Assembly: GCA_947095535.1 (NCBI GenBank) | Contig: OX352773.1 | Location: 34,245,398-34,309,397 of the forward strand | From: Poecilobothrus nobilitatus | Lineage: Eukaryota > Arthropoda > Insecta > Diptera > Dolichopodidae | Reading direction: 5' to 3' | Length of the DNA: 64,000 bases | Part shown: positions 60,465 through 64,000 of the stretch, piece by piece | Layout of the letters: each line of letters opens with the position of its first letter | Position numbering within the stretch: position 1 is the stretch's first letter | Position numbers and translations under genes: made by a program | Notes under the pieces: generated by a model | What the model saw: the letters and a program-made list of their open reading frames with translations, nothing else | The model's database searches: none | Told to the model about the DNA's origin: nothing

Positions 60465-63090
60465 AACTAATAAGCACATTTTTTCAAATTTTTTTTGGAA
60501 ATGTGCTAAAAAAGAAAGAAAATACTTATATTGCCAAAATTTAAAAATTTTGTACGATAAAAGCTCTCTTTTGAAAAAAATAAATAATACTTACTTACAA
60601 CATAAGTTATAATAATAGTTATTATTTCTCGTTATTAACGACTTACACAATATTTTACAAACGAAAATTCCTTACTAATGACATTTTTAAAATCGACTTT
60701 ATTTTAGCAGTAACTTAAATTTTAATTTTATATGTAGCTGCTTTTAAATTATTATTAACGATTGGTTTCTGCCTAAAATAATAAACATTTGAATTTTTTT
60801 TTTTTAAATATAAACAGTATCTGAAGTAAGCATATATTGCGTTTTTAAAGTTAAAATGTATCAAGATAAATAATTAAAAATAATAGGCAATTAAAATAGA
60901 AGGTACAGATGAATGGTTCTTTGATGATATAATTATTTTAGAAAATTAATTAAAATGTAGGAAAAGAAATTATTCTGTATTCACAAATAAAGAATACTTA
61001 CTTATAAGTATGTAAACCCTTTTTTTATTCATTATTTTGATGCAGATTTTGTTAATTTATAATGGTATATATTATACCTATATATAAATATTTATTGCTT
61101 TATCAGATTTTAATTAGATGACAATTTTTAATTATTTTGATATTTAAATAATTCAATAGTTAGTTCTTTATTTTTTTTTATACGTAAGTATAACAATACA
61201 TATTCTTGCTAATAGTAATAGATTATAGTTACTGCAAGTTTATATTATAAGAAAATTATCTTGAAAACATTAAAAAAAATATGATACAAATTATGCAAAC
61301 ATAAATTAAAGCTGAGAACTCGGGAAATTGAACTTGAAAGATATTTATATATATTACTTAATAAGTAGATTATTATGAAAAAAGTCACAGGTTAATTAAG
61401 TATTCGAAAAAAAAAAAACAAACTTATCCATAAACTACTTAAGTTAAAGAAATTTTTTTTAAACATTTACTTATATGAAAGAAGATTATCTTAATATTAA
61501 AAATTTTTCTTATTCTGAATTCCGACGTAAATTTTGTTCGAAAGATTAGCTATACGTTATGTAACTATTTACAATAATTTTTAGTTAAGTATTCTATTTT
61601 TCGTTGACAATTGAAAATTCGTACTGGCACCTCTGTTTTTTGGAAACATTTGATTATATTCTATCTAATTTTGTTTAAAAAAGCCTATGAATTTATTAAA
61701 GAAGAGTTTTAAATGTTAAAAATAAAAGAATACTTAATATATATTAAATAGAAGTATATAGCAGGTAATAATTTATAAATATTTTTATTTTGAATATAAG
61801 TACATAGTTATGTATAAAGTAAAAAGTATTTTAAAATTCTAAAAGAATATGAATTTTATTGCTTGATTGAGCTATATTTTTATTAGTATTCAATAGCTCA
61901 CATAATTTTTCATTTTAGTTGTTATTCTTAGTTGTTACTTAGTTACTTATAACTACTTACATTTTTATTTTGAAATATTTAATTATTTAAATTAAAACAA
62001 TAAACTTGTTTTCTACCGAAAAAAATAACTAATGAAGTAATATTTGTTTAATAGATTTTTGACGTTTGTTTTACATTATGCTTGAATTAGAAAATTAACT
62101 TTTCGTAATTAAATTTTCTGGTAACTAATAACTACTACTAATATTTTTTTTTTTAATAATTCTTAAGCTGATTCTGTTATGAAGTAAGTTCGAGGTTTAA
62201 TAATTAGGGTAAATAAATAAATTAAACAATATTATCGTTTTATATTCTTAATAAAAAAGCAATAAACAAACAAAATAATTCGGTATTCATTCAAAAATTT
62301 TTATTAATATTTAATTATTGAATAAAGTATGTTAAAAATTTTATTTTTTTTTTACTTAAAAAAAAAAGATTTTTTTAAATTTTCACATACTTAGTTATTT
62401 AAAATACAAAACAAAATATATTTTAATCTGTTAATCTGCAAGAAACTACTTAAAAAAATAAATAAATAAATAAATAAGTAAATTCTAATAAAAAAGGAAG
62501 AAAATAAGTATAACCAGTAAATAAAAAAGAAAACATTAGCTTATACCACTACTATTATGGTACAATTAGGCACCTAAAACGTATTCTTTATAATTTTTGA
62601 CAATGACGTCAGATTTATCTCTGACGTTCAAAAATTCCGAAACGCCTCTTCAAATTAAGATGTTTTTCATTTCATTAAAATATATGTATGCAAAAATATA
62701 ATTTAAAAAAAAAAAGATAAAAATACCTTTCCACATCAAAAAAGAAAAAAAAAAATTATTTTTATGAACTTTATTGTTTCGCTTTTTAAATAAAAATAAA
62801 TATTCAAAGAATATCCATAATATAAATATATAAAAAAAAAATTAATATATTATTATTTAGTTAAGTATATATTACAAGTTTGTTTAGTAGATATGCATAA
62901 ATATTTATGTTTTATGTATTCTTTAACAAAATTATTGTAAAAATTTTAATAAAAATTTATTTTTAAACAATACTTTTTATAGTATACTTAAGTACTATTT
63001 AAAATAATTAAACTATAGCTATTTTTATTAATTAAAATTTTTTAAAATAACGTTAAGTAATAGGTAGATAAAGGACGTATAGTTATATAT
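60465..63090. other. AT-rich intergenic DNA, no gene seen
   Basis: A/T tracts and short AAAT runs (for example near 62456-62478). No gene. Confidence 0.6.
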
Positions 63091-63094
63091 GTTC

Positions 63095-63180
63095 AGGCAA
63101 TGATGTAGTGGTTAAAACATCAGATTTTCATTCGAAAGGCCTCAGGTTCAAACCCCCGCTGGATCATATATATTGATTAA
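63095..63180 (+). repeat. tRNA-Glu-like SINE head or degenerate tRNA
   Basis: A box TGTAGTGGTTAAAACATC, an anticodon-loop-like TTTTCAT (would be UUC, Glu), AAGGCCTCAGG and B box GGTTCAAACCC line up in order with tRNA-Glu. The acceptor, anticodon and T stems do not pair properly, so I call it a tRNA-derived SINE or pseudogene and not a functional tRNA. It is distinct in sequence from the SINEs in TAB2 intron 1. Confidence 0.6.
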
Positions 63181-63685
63181 TAAGATACAATACTTGTAAA
63201 TTTTTCTTTATAACTTATACTTATAATTAATATAATATATAATTAAATAAAAAATAAGTACTTAAGTACTAGTACATATTATGATATAAGAATATAATTA
63301 ATATCATTTCGAAATATATAATAAATACTTATAGCATCATACTAGAGCCGAGTAATTGAAGGCTTAGTGAACCCAAATCATTTTAGAAAATGAAGCAGAG
63401 AAAAATGAATAATAATTAATGATTTAGTGAATGTCCTATATTTCTTATACGAATGAAAAGGACAAAAAAAAACAAAATGAAAAAAAAAATAGCTTCATAA
63501 GTAGAATACATAAAAAAAATCTTTCTAAAATACTTTTTATATATACTTAATAATTAATAGATAACATTAACTAAATAAAAGTTATAATCCTAATTACTAA
63601 TGATCAAAATTATTAATAAGGTTTATGATTTTTACAAAGCAAATAAAAAAATCATCATATTACAATATTGATATTACAAGTTACA
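63181..63685. other. AT-rich intergenic DNA, no gene seen
   Basis: No frame or RNA gene recognised between the SINE head and the mariner fragment. Confidence 0.6.
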
Positions 63686-63689
63686 TTCA

Positions 63690-64000
63690 AAGGGTGTTCA
63701 AAATTGAGGTATCATTTTAATTTTAATAAAAAAAGACTTTTTTTTTGAAATATTAAATATATTTTTATTTTAATTTATTACAAATAGGTTCCGGTTAATA
63801 ATGAAAAATTATGTCGGCCAAGTGGCCCCCTCTACTACATCGGCAGGCTTCCAATCATCTCGAATCATCTCCCTGTAGCGATTTCCATTGACCGTAATCG
63901 TATTTCCATTTGCGTTTTCAAAAAAATATGGTTCGATGATTCCTCCTGACCACAAACCACACCAAACCGTAAGTTTTTGTGGATGTACTGGTTGCTCTAA
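63690..64000 (-). pseudogene. Internally deleted Tc1/mariner-superfamily transposase, cut by the window edge
   Basis: Read from the right edge on the minus strand, residues KLTVWCGLWSGGIIEPYFFE, NANGNTITVNGNRYREMI match the catalytic-core region of IS630/Tc1/mariner transposases common in arthropods. Directly after REMI the frame shifts, and the extreme C-terminus (LEACRCSRGGHLADIIFHY, stop at 63795-63797) appears. The segment with the second catalytic Asp (usually in a QQDGA motif) and everything up to the C-terminus is deleted. A possible terminal repeat GGGTGTTCAAAATTGAGG lies at about 63691. The copy cannot encode a working enzyme. Confidence 0.85.

Overview
This is a very AT-rich (visibly around 80 % A+T) animal nuclear window, almost certainly from an insect. 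The genes have many short spliceosomal introns, mostly 50-170 bp. There is a homologue of the sialomucin CD164/visgun, and there are insect-type retrotransposons and inverted-repeat elements. I cannot resolve the insect order from the sequence. No bacterial, organellar or viral gene set is visible, and I found no strong candidate for a wholly new biological system. The unusual content is mostly mobile-element structure.

Eight protein-coding genes occupy 11.5-42.5 kb. In order they are HIKESHI (+, nuclear import of HSP70), SNRNP35 (-, U11/U12 minor spliceosome), a CD164/visgun sialomucin (-), ABCF1 (+, translation-associated ABC ATPase), phospholipase C-gamma (-, small wing type), SYF2 (+, spliceosomal factor), TAB2/TAB3 (-, TAK1 adaptor) and argininosuccinate synthase (+). 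Neighbours alternate in orientation. HIKESHI/SNRNP35, ABCF1/PLC-gamma and SYF2/TAB2 are convergent. Visgun/ABCF1, PLC-gamma/SYF2 and TAB2/ASS are divergent, and transposon debris lies in each divergent spacer. Nothing suggests operon-like linkage or a common pathway, though PLC-gamma and TAB2 both act in receptor signalling and SNRNP35 and SYF2 both act in splicing. For all seven spliced genes, the exon joins I chose give a continuous frame of the length expected for the family.

The flanks (1-11.5 kb and 42.6-64 kb) and the larger intergenic spaces hold no convincing conserved gene. They contain A/T homopolymer tracts and (TA)n runs. They also contain inverted-repeat (foldback or MITE-like) elements at about 5.4, 10.4, 14.8, 27.5, 30.1, 45.9, 47.5, 50.7, 52.7 and 57.7 kb. 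Target duplications can be read for some of these: TTA and TAA for two, and an 8-bp repeat for the one inside the SYF2 intron. Three LINE fragments lie at about 28.4-29.5, 39.5-40.8 and 49.2 kb. There are two copies of a tRNA-derived SINE inside TAB2 intron 1, a tRNA-Glu-like SINE head at 63.1 kb, a 477-bp tandem duplication at 59.3-60.3 kb, and an internally deleted Tc1/mariner transposase at the right edge.

Coordinates were counted by hand. Gene exon boundaries were checked by reading-frame continuity. Repeat edges are less exact where no target duplication is given.
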